From positions 1 through 60,128 of the forward strand of contig CAZRHH010000013.1 in assembly GCA_964599885.1 (NCBI GenBank): DNA of 60,128 nucleotides, written 5' to 3'. Source of the DNA: CAZRHH01 sp964599885 (GTDB lineage: Bacteria; Chloroflexota; Dehalococcoidia; DSTF01; JACRBR01). The translations under genes and the position numbers were made by a program. Positions within the stretch are counted from its first letter, which is position 1, and each line of letters begins with the position of its first letter. Of the stretch, positions 42,401-50,609 are shown piece after piece. The notes beneath the pieces are model-generated. The model ran no database searches and was not told the origin of the DNA. It saw only the letters and a program-made list of their open reading frames with translations.

Positions 42401-43077
42401 GCGAGGTTCACCGTATCGCCGACGGCGCTGTAGTCCATCGTCAGATCGTTTCCGATCGTGCCGACGACGACCGGGCCCGTGTTGAGGCCGATGCGATAGT
42501 CAAAGCCGATGGACTGGCTGTTCTCGCATTCCGCGGCGTACGCGGCGAGGGCGTCGCGCATGAACAGGGCAGCGGAGACGGCGCGGCGGGCGCTGTCTTC
42601 GTGGGCGATGGGCGCGCCGAAGATCGCCATGACGCCGTCGCCACGGAACTGCGTCACCGTGCCGCCGCAGTGGTTCACCGCTTCGATCATCTTGTCCGTG
42701 CCGGCCCGGATGACGCGGTGCAGATCCTCCGGATCGACGTGTTCTGACTTCGATGTCGAGCTTACGGCGTCGACGAAGAGAATCGTGACGTTGCGATGCT
42801 CACCCTCGATCTGGGCGCGATCCCGCAGCATGGGCGAGCCGTTGCTGGCGAAGGGGGAGGGCGCGTCCTTGACCGACGGAACCAGCGGGGCGCCATCGGG
42901 CGACGTGCCGACTTTGGCGCCGCAGCCGTCGCAGAAACGGGCGCCGCCGGGCAGCGCGCGGGCGCAGGTCGCGCAGGTCAGTGCGAGTTGCGTGCCACAT
43001 TCGAGGCAGAACGCCGCGCCTTCGCGATTCTCAAAGCCACATGCTACGCAGAACAATCGGACCTCGCTGAACCCCAT
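39433..43077 (-). CDS. class III nucleotidyl cyclase - AAA ATPase - TPR protein
   Basis: A 1214-aa regulator. The N-terminus has two zinc-ribbon-like CxxC pairs (CVACG, CLECG; CATCA, CDGCG). The cyclase domain (about 90-280) has metal Asp residues in ILFVDAVSST and FRGDGVMAIFG and the Asn/Arg pair in VGDTVNLAARM; the base-selecting Lys is Gln (VTQFRGD). The AAA/ATPase module has GEAGMGKS and VIVIEDLHWAD. The remaining ~600 residues are helical TPR-like repeats (LADYEAALALAQRL). The order matches soluble adenylyl cyclase and Rv0386-type proteins. TTG 43056 with GAGGT upstream is a credible alternative start. Confidence 0.85.
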   Translation of the reverse strand: MGFSEVRLFCVACGFENREGAAFCLECGTQLALTCATCARALPGGARFCDGCGAKVGTSPDGAPLVPSVKDAPSPFASNGSPMLRDRAQIEGEHRNVTILFVDAVSSTSKSEHVDPEDLHRVIRAGTDKMIEAVNHCGGTVTQFRGDGVMAIFGAPIAHEDSARRAVSAALFMRDALAAYAAECENSQSIGFDYRIGLNTGPVVVGTIGNDLTMDYSAVGDTVNLAARMEQAAAPRTVCISENTERVIAEYFELRDLGALDLKGKAQPVQAFEVVRELPARTRLDASAARGLTPYVGRDEQLGVLRATFEQARLGEGQVVFVTGEAGMGKSRLLLEFRRALGEQVAWHEGRCISWGQNYPYLPLIDVVKSVFNVEDSDDAHRIGKRIEGHAFAWGEAAASAPHLKRLLNMEPDGDDDAADPAERHARLLEALRVLVTQESRRQPMVIVIEDLHWADEQSETALAALCDAAASCAVLLIVTYRPGYAHALGERTYFSHLALRNLPPQASTSMVAGVLQAAGIPPQLEQMIVEKAEGNPFYIEEVSRSLIEGGILRRTNGTYTLAQSVDSIRIPDTIQEVILSRLDRLDRPARDVVQLGSVIGREFPLRLLQQVSSDGVDVEKLLQELKSLELIYEKSYFPELAYMFKHALTQEVALSTLLAERRKAMHRTVAAAIEELYADRIGEHYEALAHHYNQGEMWEKALHYAKLVGARAQSLYAPRAAIEHLTRAIEASRRLDQPEAPLHRARGVSYEAIGEFDAALADYEAALALAQRLNDPAGEWQGHADLGMLWAGRDYSQTGEHFQRAHDIARSIDDEVLIARSLNRLGNWRLNTDHPLEALQHHDEALSIFQKLEDRRGIAESLDFLQMANGMAGDMPAAMKAGSAAEQLYRELGDRQALAGILASNGFLGPSNESATLVPVLMEHDYSARVLGEALQIAREIGWRAGESYAHMQYSMGLIATGEAGDALYHAEHAMRIAVEIGHQQWQTGAWYAIACVYKDIAAYERAADTCERALALAEEVGSLFWQCNIAGVHAIMCADQGDIERARELLRRRLTPDLPSISIGQRTLWLAQASVLEAQGDFDSAISVLNMLGATGKHTAEAGVRAIPMLAWRRGVLHHRLGRIDAAEADLNAAVAQARVYGVLPQLWKALASLAELRTSQGRDHDARASYADSLDTINIIASRLPDEELRTGFLESTAVRAIRNGARAGAL

Positions 43078-43166
43078 TCCCGGAATGTGATTGTACTGCG
43101 ATCGGCGGGACGGTTGCATTCGGATTTGGAGCTGCCGCCGACCGGCTCGCGCTCGATGGCCCGCGG

Positions 43167-43202
43167 AAAAACCCGAAACGCTCCCGTGCATGGGAGCGTT
43201 TC
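43167..43202 (-). terminator. intrinsic terminator of the glycosyltransferase gene
   Basis: Perfect 11-bp stem GAAACGCTCCC / GGGAGCGTTTC with a 6-nt loop (43175-43202), followed on the minus strand by GGG and five T (43171-43167). It lies about 55 bp after the stop at 43258. Confidence 0.82.
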
Positions 43203-43257
43203 TTCGTGAAACCTGCGCGCGGGGCCGAGTCCGCGAACAGGTGGAACTGCGTTTTGG

Positions 43258-45147
43258 CTACGCTTTTTCCGTCACCTTGTATTCGAGGCGGCGACCGAGC
43301 GCGAGACGCACCTGCGCATCGAGTGCGGGCATGGCGGTGAAGAACAGCGTGATCGGCGCCATGAGGATCCACTGAACGAACTGCACCGGGTACAGCCAGA
43401 TTTTCCAGCGCTTCGGGCGGGCGGGGCGCATCATCATGTCGAGGATGATCATCGCGATGAGCGGGATCATGCAGGGCATCAGGATGTAGCGCGATGTCTG
43501 GAGAAACCAGTCGGGTATCTGGTGCTGCGCGAACGGGTGCAGCCCGATGAAGCCGCCCCAACTGGCCGCGGACATGTTAGCCGCGACGCCTGTGATGAGG
43601 AACCACTGCGCGGACCAGAGGACGTGGTTCTCCGTCAGGCTCCAGGTGCGGCGGAGACGGCGCAGGAACGGGATCTCCGGATGGCGCGCGAACTGCTTGA
43701 TGGCGTACGGGATGTCGGAGCATCCCCACGCGTGACGGCGCGCCTGCTGGTAGTGCTCCCAGAACGTGCGTTTGTAGCTGTGCGCGCGGACGCCATCGTT
43801 GCCCACGGGGAGAAGGATCGGCTGGACGTTGGGCTCGCCGCCCTTTTCGAAGAAGCACTTGAGAAACATGTGCCAGTCTTCGGGCACGACATCCACGTCC
43901 CAGTAGCCGACGTCGTGACACATGCGCATGCTGAGGCTGTATGTGCTTTGCGGGAAGAGGACGGTGTACTTACGCATGAGCTTGGCGAGGTGGTTGATGC
44001 CGCCCAGGCTGTTCTGGATGCGCAGCGGGGCGGGTACGTCCCAGACGTTGTTGTAGTAGAAGATCGGCCCCTGCCAGAACGTCGTGTATCGCTTCGGGTT
44101 CGTGGCGAAGTAGTACGTGAGGGCGCTGAAGTACCGTGGATGGAACAGCGTGTCGGCGTCGCAGCTTGTGACCGTCATCGCATCGAGGTCGAAGCCCATC
44201 CGGTCGCAGAAGAGACGCTTGGCCTCTTTCGCGGCCCATGCTTCGTTCGATGATTTGCCGCGCACTTCGCCGGCGATATCGCCCGGGTGCGTCGTGCCGA
44301 TCATGTGCAGATAGCTCTCACCGAACTCGCGTTGCAAGATCTCGAAGCGGGCCGGCGCGCCCTCGTCATCGCCCTCCATGGCGATGACGACGAGCAGTTT
44401 TTCGTGCGCGACATCGCTCTCGGCCAGCTTACCCAGGGTGGCGCGGAGCTTCTCGACGCTCTCCTTGTACGTGGGGATGATGACGAGGTGATGGATGTCT
44501 TCCCACTCGATCACATCGCGCGGCATGTGCGCGGGTCCGAACGTTTCGGCGTCGTACTTCTGGCGCCAGTCGATGCGTGCGGTTGCCTTCATCGCGCGGT
44601 AGCCGCGGAATGTGTGTACTCCCATGTTGAGCGAGCGCCATGCCCAGTAGATGTCGAAGCCGAGGAGCATGATGACAAGCGGAATTGGCGCCCACATCGC
44701 ACCCCAGACGAGCGACGATATGAGGATGAGCGCCAGCGTCAGCGGCATGATCTCCAGCGCACGGGTGATGAGGCGTTCTGGCAGGGCAACGTGCGGGCGC
44801 GCGCGAACGAGCGTTGTCGCCGCATCGACCACAGGTTGAGCGATGCCGCCGGCGATCTCCGCGATCTCGGCGACATCGAGAGTCGGCATGCGGCGCGGCG
44901 GCGTGAGCACGGCGACATCGATCGTGGCGAACGCCGCGGGGGGCTCCATGACTTGCGTTGTGACGCGGGCGGCGGACGCCCCGAGGTGACGCGCATGCGA
45001 TTCTGGCAGTTCGCCGAAGTCAGCTGCCGCCACCGGCTCCCATGCCGCGCGATAGCTGTTTGCAGTCCTGGCTCGGTGCTTCGCCGATCTGATGGCTGTC
45101 GTGCCTCCGTGCACTGCGGACTGCGGGTACCAAAAAAGGTCGTCCAT
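43258..45147 (-). CDS. membrane glycosyltransferase, family 2-like
   Basis: A 629-aa processive-type glycosyltransferase. Two N-terminal helices (about 134-170) precede a GT2 catalytic domain with VVIPTYKES, the DxD motif in SCDADTLFHP (about 328), the catalytic ED in PEDWHMFLKCF (about 420) and QQARRHAWG in the QxxRW position. Four to five more helices follow, and the C-terminus is basic. It should polymerise or extend an envelope polysaccharide from a nucleotide sugar. Its leader contains a c-di-AMP riboswitch (45166-45286) and a consensus promoter, and an intrinsic terminator follows, so it is a single-gene unit. Confidence 0.88.
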   Translation of the reverse strand: MDDLFWYPQSAVHGGTTAIRSAKHRARTANSYRAAWEPVAAADFGELPESHARHLGASAARVTTQVMEPPAAFATIDVAVLTPPRRMPTLDVAEIAEIAGGIAQPVVDAATTLVRARPHVALPERLITRALEIMPLTLALILISSLVWGAMWAPIPLVIMLLGFDIYWAWRSLNMGVHTFRGYRAMKATARIDWRQKYDAETFGPAHMPRDVIEWEDIHHLVIIPTYKESVEKLRATLGKLAESDVAHEKLLVVIAMEGDDEGAPARFEILQREFGESYLHMIGTTHPGDIAGEVRGKSSNEAWAAKEAKRLFCDRMGFDLDAMTVTSCDADTLFHPRYFSALTYYFATNPKRYTTFWQGPIFYYNNVWDVPAPLRIQNSLGGINHLAKLMRKYTVLFPQSTYSLSMRMCHDVGYWDVDVVPEDWHMFLKCFFEKGGEPNVQPILLPVGNDGVRAHSYKRTFWEHYQQARRHAWGCSDIPYAIKQFARHPEIPFLRRLRRTWSLTENHVLWSAQWFLITGVAANMSAASWGGFIGLHPFAQHQIPDWFLQTSRYILMPCMIPLIAMIILDMMMRPARPKRWKIWLYPVQFVQWILMAPITLFFTAMPALDAQVRLALGRRLEYKVTEKA

Positions 45148-45165
45148 ATAGCTGGTCCGACCTTC

Positions 45166-45286
45166 AAAGCCTACGAGGTTAGCTGGCGGCTTGGGGGAGA
45201 AGGTTCCCCTCTCGCAAATCTGCGAGTTCAGCCCGGGATCCGGTTCGGGTCCCCCGCTTCCCGCCCTGCGGCGGAAACTCGGCTAT
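45166..45286 (-). ncRNA. c-di-AMP riboswitch (ydaO/yuaA class)
   Basis: On the minus strand the element runs from AGCCGAGTTTCCGCC (45284 side) to CTCGTAGGCT (45168 side). It contains the near-invariant 3' block CAGCTAACCTCGTAGGC, the 5' GCGGGGGACCC block, and an inner GGGGAACC/TCTCCCC part. AGCC and GGCT close the outer helix. These match the ydaO/yuaA consensus as I know it. The switch ends about 20 nt before ATG 45147, so it probably acts on ribosome access or early elongation; no separate U-tract terminator is seen. In this class c-di-AMP usually turns expression off. Confidence 0.85.
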
Positions 45287-45318
45287 GTGCTATTCAATTC
45301 TTTCGAGTGTTCGGCTCG

Positions 45319-45348
45319 ATCTTATGGGCGCTTCGTTCGGCGTGTCAA
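45319..45348 (-). promoter_or_regulatory. promoter of the riboswitch-glycosyltransferase transcript
   Basis: On the minus strand TTGACA (45343-45348) and TAAGAT (45319-45324) are 18 bp apart. Transcription would start near 45312, about 25 nt before the riboswitch core. Confidence 0.65.
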
Positions 45349-45598
45349 GGCAGAGCTGTGCCGTGCCGCTATCCGTGTGTACGACGCCTTCGGTGGCCGG
45401 ATTGTTCCCTCGGCGTTCAGCGGCACTTTCTCACACACTCCGTTGTGCCCGTATGGCAGGGCACAATCGATCCCGTTTCAGATCCGTAACACGGACGTGG
45501 AGCGCGTCCCGTTGGGTGCGAAGCGAGTCTGGGGGGCGGCATGTTCGCTGGCCGGGCACCGATCTACGCTGGACGTGCTACCGCGAACGGAGGTGAGT

Positions 45599-46129
45599 AT
45601 GACATCGATGCAGAAGCTGGATCTGGAACAACGGGCAGCCCAACGGCTGCCGCTGCCGCTTAGGAACGGCATCGAGCGTGTAGATGGGGCCGTAGCGGGG
45701 TTTCTCGATGCTCATGGCGTCACGCTGCTGCGGGTGGCGATCGCGATCGTGTTCATCTGGTTCGGCGTGATGAAGGTCGTCGACCGGAGCCCTGTGGCCG
45801 ATCTTGTGGCGTCGACGGTGTACTGGCTCCCCGCTGACCCGTTCGTCCGCTTTCTTGGCGCCTGGGAGGTCATCGTCGGGCTCGGATTGCTATTTCCGGT
45901 CGCGCTGCGGCTGACGTTGCTCTTGTTCTGGGCGCAGATGGCCGGGACATTCCTGGTGCTGGTGGTCCATCCGGGCCTGTCGTTTCAAGATGGCAACCCG
46001 TTGCTGCTGACGCTGACGGGCGAGTTCGTGGTGAAGAATCTTGTGCTGATCTGCGCGGGCCTTGTCATCGGGAGTTCGCTGCGGGGCCGCGGTGACACCA
46101 TCGCCGAGGACGCGGAATCCGGCCCATAG
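45599..46129 (+). CDS. DoxX-like / DUF417-like membrane protein
   Basis: A 176-aa membrane protein with four helices. The first helical block, TLLRVAIAIVFIWFGVMKVVDRSPVADLV, and GAWEVIVGLGLLF resemble the DoxX/YkgB group; the remaining helices contain LLFWAQMAGTF and LLTLTGEFVVKNLVLICAGLVIG. The function is unknown in most members; some are linked to redox or thiosulfate:quinone chemistry. ATG 45599 has GGAGG five bases upstream. The frame upstream to 45191 is not supported. A hydrolase gene follows 16 bp later. Confidence 0.78.
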   Translation: MTSMQKLDLEQRAAQRLPLPLRNGIERVDGAVAGFLDAHGVTLLRVAIAIVFIWFGVMKVVDRSPVADLVASTVYWLPADPFVRFLGAWEVIVGLGLLFPVALRLTLLLFWAQMAGTFLVLVVHPGLSFQDGNPLLLTLTGEFVVKNLVLICAGLVIGSSLRGRGDTIAEDAESGP

Positions 46130-46145
46130 GCTACACTTCGGCACC

Positions 46146-46979
46146 ATGTGCATGGCTCACGTCAACGGCATCGATATCTACTACGAGCGGCACGGCGCCG
46201 GCGAGCCGTTGCTTTTTCTGCACGGTCTCGGTGGTCACATTGCCGAAACGCCATACCTGACCGATGTATACAGCAAGCACTTCGAGTTCATCGTCTACGA
46301 CGGACGCGGCTGCGGCCGCACCGACAAGCCCGCCGATCCCTACAGCATTGCCGGACTCGCCGACGACGGAGCGGCGCTGCTCGACGCGATCGGCGTCGCA
46401 CAAGCGACCGTGTACGGGTCGTCGATGGGCGGCATGGTGGCGCAGGAGCTGGTGCTGCGGCATCCGCGCAAGGTGAAGGCGCTGATCCTCGGCTGCACAA
46501 CGGCCGGAGCGATTCGCGGCGTGCGGCCGACGAACGAAACGATCCAGGAGCTGATCCACAATCAGTCGCTGAGCGGCGACGAAGCGTCCGAGGCGGGCTG
46601 GGCGCTCGGGTACAGCCGGTCGTACATCGACGCCAACCGGGCAGCCTTACGGGCTCGAGGGAGCGCTGCGAGCGCGTATGGTACGCCACGCGATTCGTAC
46701 ATGCGCCAGGTGCTCGCGGCTGCGCAGCACGACACCTACGACCGCCTTGGACAGGTGACCTGTCCGGTGATGTTGCTGCACGGCGCCGATGACGTGATGA
46801 TCCCCGTCGGTAACGCACACATGCTCAAGGCGGCGATGCAGCACGCCGAACTGCACGTACTCGAAGGAATGGGACACGGCTACAACCTGGAGGCGCAGGA
46901 CGTAGCCGACGCCTTGGTCATCGATTTCTGCGCGCGGCACGCTGCGGAACGAACGGACGCGATCCATGCCGTTCGCTGA
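46146..46979 (+). CDS. alpha/beta hydrolase (tandem copy 1)
   Basis: A 277-aa hydrolase. Met1 or Met3 (46152) can serve as start. The oxyanion loop is FLHGLGGH, the nucleophile elbow GSSMGG, the acid is in LLHGADDVMIP and the catalytic His is in GMGHGYN. It belongs to the 3-oxoadipate enol-lactonase/esterase-like group. The substrate is unknown. Its 3' end overlaps the next hydrolase by 14 bp; three similar hydrolases follow one another here. Confidence 0.82.
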   Translation: MCMAHVNGIDIYYERHGAGEPLLFLHGLGGHIAETPYLTDVYSKHFEFIVYDGRGCGRTDKPADPYSIAGLADDGAALLDAIGVAQATVYGSSMGGMVAQELVLRHPRKVKALILGCTTAGAIRGVRPTNETIQELIHNQSLSGDEASEAGWALGYSRSYIDANRAALRARGSAASAYGTPRDSYMRQVLAAAQHDTYDRLGQVTCPVMLLHGADDVMIPVGNAHMLKAAMQHAELHVLEGMGHGYNLEAQDVADALVIDFCARHAAERTDAIHAVR

Positions 46980-47778
46980 GGCAGCCGGCGCCCGGCTGTA
47001 CTACGAGGTGCATGGTGAGGGGCAGCCGCTGCTGCTCATCCCAGGTTTTGGCTCCACCGTCGAGATCTACGTGGCGAACACGCCGGCGCTTTCCGAACGG
47101 TTCCGCGTCATCGTGTTTGACCCGCGCGGGTCGGGACGATCCGACGTACCGGAGCCGGCGACGGCGTACTCGATGCCGCAGTTCGCGGAGGATTGCACGG
47201 TGGTGCTGGATGCGGCGAGCGCGGATTCGGCGCATGTGTTCGGGACGTCGTTCGGAGGCATGGTGGCGCAGCACCTGGCGCTGCTGTATCCGGAGCGGGT
47301 GCGGCGCCTGGTGCTTGGCTGCACGACGCCTGGCGGTTCGATACACGTCAGCCCGCCACCCGAGCAGATCGCGACGTTTCTGGCTGCGAGTGGCATCGCC
47401 GATCCGGCAGCGGCCGTGCGTTCGACGTATCCGCTGCACTACAGCGACGCCTACATCGCCGGGCACGATGACGAGATTGTCGCGCGTTCGCTGAAGAACG
47501 CGCATTTGCGTTCGACACCGGAAGGGCGCGCGGGACAGCTCAATGCGGTCGCCGGGCACGATACCTGGGAGCGTCTTCCTGAATTGCGGACGCCGGTGTT
47601 GGTTGCGCACGGCGCGGAAGATGGCGTGGTGCCGGTGCAGAACGGCCGCAACCTCGCGGCGCAAATTCCGGGCGCGCGGCTGAAGATCTATCCAGGCGCG
47701 AAGCACATCTTCTTCATCGAATGTGCCGACGAGCTGAACGACGGCATCTCGGCGTTTCTTACAGAGAACGAGGCGTAG
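46966..47778 (+). CDS. alpha/beta hydrolase (tandem copy 2)
   Basis: A 270-aa hydrolase paralogous to its neighbours: GARLYYEVHGEGQPLLLIPGFG, nucleophile elbow GTSFGG, acid in VAHGAEDGVVP, and the catalytic His in GAKHIFF. CTTPGG after the nucleophile region is shared with copy 3. It starts inside the end of copy 1, so translation is probably coupled. The substrate is unknown. Confidence 0.82.
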   Translation: MPFAEAAGARLYYEVHGEGQPLLLIPGFGSTVEIYVANTPALSERFRVIVFDPRGSGRSDVPEPATAYSMPQFAEDCTVVLDAASADSAHVFGTSFGGMVAQHLALLYPERVRRLVLGCTTPGGSIHVSPPPEQIATFLAASGIADPAAAVRSTYPLHYSDAYIAGHDDEIVARSLKNAHLRSTPEGRAGQLNAVAGHDTWERLPELRTPVLVAHGAEDGVVPVQNGRNLAAQIPGARLKIYPGAKHIFFIECADELNDGISAFLTENEA

Positions 47779-47859
47779 TCGCGGCGGCTTCTCGCCACCC
47801 CTCGCGTGGAACACCGTGCGTGCTATCTTTTCGCCACACCGGGCGACTAAGGAGCGACG

Positions 47860-48711
47860 ATGGCAACGGCTCGCATCAACGACATCGATATCCATTACGA
47901 GCAGCATGGCGATCCGCAGAATGAACCCGTGCTGCTGATCATGGGATTCGTGATGAACGCGGGTGCGTGGGGCGCTCAGATACCGGCGCTGGCCGAGCGC
48001 TATCGCGTGACGGCGTTCGACAACCGCGGTGCCGGACGGAGCGCCCAGCCCGATGGCCCGTACACGATGCAGCAGTTCGTTGCCGATACCGCGGGCTTGC
48101 TGGACGTTCTCGGCATCGAGCGTACGCACGTCGTTGGCGCATCGATGGGCGGGATGATCGCGCAGGAATTCGCGCTCACGTATCCGGACCGCGTACGTTC
48201 GTTGGTACTGATGTGTACGACGCCGGGCGGACCGCATTCGGCGGGGCACGCGGAGCTGGCAGGACGCGCTGAAGAGGCGTTCGCCATCGAGGACATCGCG
48301 GCGTCGATGACGCCCGAGCGGGCGCGCGACTTCGCGCTGGAACTGTTCACTCCCGAGTTTCTGGCGCAACCGGGATCGGGCTTCGCGCACATGGCGGGTT
48401 CGACGATGCAATATCCGTCGTCGCTCGCGGGTATGAAGGGTCAGATGCGCGCGATTCTCGGCCATGACACGTTCGACCGGTTACCGAAGATCAGCGCGCC
48501 GACGCTCGTGCTTGCCGGTGATGCCGATCCGATGGTGCTGCCGGAGAACTCGCGCATCCTTGCCTCGCGCATCCCGGGCGCCGAACTCGAACTTTTTCCC
48601 GCTTTGCGGCACGGCTTCAATGCCGAGCAGCCGGATCGTGTGAATCGGGTTGTGCTCGATTTCCTTGCGCGGCACGCTTCGCGGCCGGTGGGGAGCGTCG
48701 CCAATGCGTGA
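47860..48711 (+). CDS. alpha/beta hydrolase (tandem copy 3)
   Basis: A 283-aa hydrolase. The signatures are LLIMGFVMNAGAWG, DNRGAGRS, nucleophile elbow GASMGG, acid in LAGDADPMV, and the catalytic His in LRHGFN. It is preceded by GGAGCGACG. Its end overlaps the tldD start by 8 bp. It is closer in motif to copy 2 (CTTPGG) than to copy 1. The substrate is unknown. Confidence 0.82.
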   Translation: MATARINDIDIHYEQHGDPQNEPVLLIMGFVMNAGAWGAQIPALAERYRVTAFDNRGAGRSAQPDGPYTMQQFVADTAGLLDVLGIERTHVVGASMGGMIAQEFALTYPDRVRSLVLMCTTPGGPHSAGHAELAGRAEEAFAIEDIAASMTPERARDFALELFTPEFLAQPGSGFAHMAGSTMQYPSSLAGMKGQMRAILGHDTFDRLPKISAPTLVLAGDADPMVLPENSRILASRIPGAELELFPALRHGFNAEQPDRVNRVVLDFLARHASRPVGSVANA

Positions 48712-50149
48712 TATCGCCATGCGCGCGCTTGACACAGCGAAAGGGCAGGGCGCTGGATACGCCGACGTGCGCATCGTGCGCTTCAAGTCCGAGAACGTCA
48801 CGGTGCGCAACAAGAACGTCGAATCGCTTACGGCCGATGAATCATTGGGGTTCGGCGTCCGCGTGATCGTCGATGGATACTGGGGGTTCGCCGCTAGCCA
48901 CAAGATGACGCTGGCGGACGCTGACGACGTGGCGGTGCGGGCGATCCGCGTCGCTCGAGCGTCGGCGCTGGTCCGCGGGCCGAAAGCGGATATCGGGCCC
49001 CCGCAGTCGGTGAGCGGCACGTATCGCACGCCCGTGCAGAAGGACGCGTTCGCCGTCTCGCTGGAAGACAAGATCGCGCTGCTGCTGAAGGTGAACGAGA
49101 CGATTGCCGGCGTCCCGAACATCATCTCGGCCGAAGGCAACGTGTATTGCCAGCGCGAGGACAAGATCTTCGCCAGCACGGAAGGCGCATACATCGAACA
49201 GGAGCTTTACGAGACGGGCTGCGGCATTGAGGTGACGGCTGTCGACGAGGGCGAAGTGCAGAACCGGTCGTATCCGAACAGCGTTGGCCGCCACCAGGGC
49301 ACCGAGGGCTGGGAGTTCGTCGAGCGGTACGACCTCGCGGGCAACGCGCTGCGGGTGGCGGAGGAAGCGTCGGAGCTGCTGCGAGCGAAGTCGATGGAGC
49401 CGGGCACGACGACGGTGATCCTCGACGGTAGCCAGGTCGCGCTGCAGATCCATGAGTCGTGCGGTCACCCCATCGAGCTGGACCGGGTCCTGGGCACGGA
49501 AGCCGCGTTCGCCGGGATGAGCTTTCTGACTACGGATAAGCTCGATAGCGGCTTCATGTACGGGTCGCAGCATGTGAACATGACGGCTGACGCGACGATC
49601 GTCGGCGGTCTCGGTACGTTCGGCTTCGACGACGAGGGCGTGCCGGCGCAGTCGACGCCGATCGTGCGCGCGGGCGAATTTTGCGGCTATCTGACGTCGC
49701 GCGAGACGGCCGCGGCGCTCGGGCAGCGCAGCAACGGCGCCATGCGCGCATCGGGCTGGAACCGCATTCCATTGATCCGCATGACGAACGTGAGCGTGGA
49801 GCCGGGCGAGTGGACGCTCGCGGACATGATCGCCGACACGGACGACGGCATCTACATGGAGACGAACCGAAGTTGGAGCATCGATGACAAGCGCCTGAAC
49901 TTTCAGTTTGGTACCGAGATCGGGCGGGAGATCAAGAACGGCAAGCTGGGCGCGCTGGTCAAGAACCCAACGTACACGGGGATTACGCCACGTTTCTGGG
50001 GAAGCTGCGATGCGATCGGCAACCGCGATGAATGGGTGGTATGGGGCACGCCGAACTGTGGCAAGGGTCAACCGGAACAGGTGGCGCACACGGGGCATGG
50101 TGCGGCGGCGGCGCGCTTCCGTGATGTGCAAGTGGGGTTAATGAAATGA
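48704..50149 (+). CDS. tldD: TldD-type metallopeptidase
   Basis: A 481-aa protease subunit. The zinc motif HESCGH spans residues 250-255 within IHESCGHPIELDRVLG, as in TldD, while the partner TldE/PmbA lacks it. Other blocks are RFKSENVTVRNKNVESL, ESLGFGVRV, PAQSTPIVRAGEFCGYLTSRETA and GITPRFWGSCDAIG. TldD works with TldE as a heterodimer on unfolded peptides. No tldE is in the window; it may lie elsewhere or the protein may act alone. ATG 48704 overlaps the upstream stop, and ATGA overlaps the next gene. Confidence 0.88.
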   Translation: MRDIAMRALDTAKGQGAGYADVRIVRFKSENVTVRNKNVESLTADESLGFGVRVIVDGYWGFAASHKMTLADADDVAVRAIRVARASALVRGPKADIGPPQSVSGTYRTPVQKDAFAVSLEDKIALLLKVNETIAGVPNIISAEGNVYCQREDKIFASTEGAYIEQELYETGCGIEVTAVDEGEVQNRSYPNSVGRHQGTEGWEFVERYDLAGNALRVAEEASELLRAKSMEPGTTTVILDGSQVALQIHESCGHPIELDRVLGTEAAFAGMSFLTTDKLDSGFMYGSQHVNMTADATIVGGLGTFGFDDEGVPAQSTPIVRAGEFCGYLTSRETAAALGQRSNGAMRASGWNRIPLIRMTNVSVEPGEWTLADMIADTDDGIYMETNRSWSIDDKRLNFQFGTEIGREIKNGKLGALVKNPTYTGITPRFWGSCDAIGNRDEWVVWGTPNCGKGQPEQVAHTGHGAAAARFRDVQVGLMK

Positions 50150-50577
50150 CAGGTCTGACGTGCGCGCGACGCGCTGCGTTTGGAGTGATGGTTCCCGTTC
50201 TGCTGATCGCTGCCGCATGCGGCGTCGGAGACGGTGCGACGAAGGTCGTCGTCAGCGAGACCGTATGCGCGAACGCGCGCTTCCTGCGGATGAAGGTCGG
50301 TGAAACGCACAAAGTCGTACTCGACAACGGCCAGCACAGCCTGGGACAGACAGGGATGTCGTTCCGGATGGACCGGTTTCCGATGCAGATCAAGGGGGAT
50401 GTGCCCGAAGGCGCTGAAGTCGACGGCAACCTGACGTCGGTGGGTCTGATCGCGGCGCCGGGCGACGAAGCATCCATCGAAGTGATCCCGACGCAGGCCG
50501 GCCAGTTCACTGCGAATTGCGGCACGACCATCGGTGGCCGCTCGACGCTCCAGGAGCTGCGCATCCTCATCGTCTGA
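50146..50577 (+). CDS. cupredoxin-like lipoprotein lacking a full copper site
   Basis: A 143-aa lipoprotein (signal ending LLIAAACG). The mature ~115 residues are beta-rich, with FLRMKVGETHKVVLDNGQHSLGQ and a terminal AGQFTANCGTT, resembling a cupredoxin fold. One His and one Cys are in plausible places, but the C-terminal His and Met of the type 1 site are missing, so it may not bind copper. It starts within the tldD stop (ATGA) and precedes an amidohydrolase. Confidence 0.6.
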   Translation: MTGLTCARRAAFGVMVPVLLIAAACGVGDGATKVVVSETVCANARFLRMKVGETHKVVLDNGQHSLGQTGMSFRMDRFPMQIKGDVPEGAEVDGNLTSVGLIAAPGDEASIEVIPTQAGQFTANCGTTIGGRSTLQELRILIV

Positions 50578-50609
50578 GCGCGGCGCATTCCAGAGGCAGA
50601 GGAGTGTTG

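Larger units (their letters stand above)
45148..45598. other. divergent intergenic region with riboswitch
   Basis: No gene is supported. The left third is the minus-strand c-di-AMP riboswitch and promoter of the glycosyltransferase. The right part, up to the GGAGG site at 45589, belongs to the DoxX-like gene on the plus strand; no clear promoter for it was found. Confidence 0.6.
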
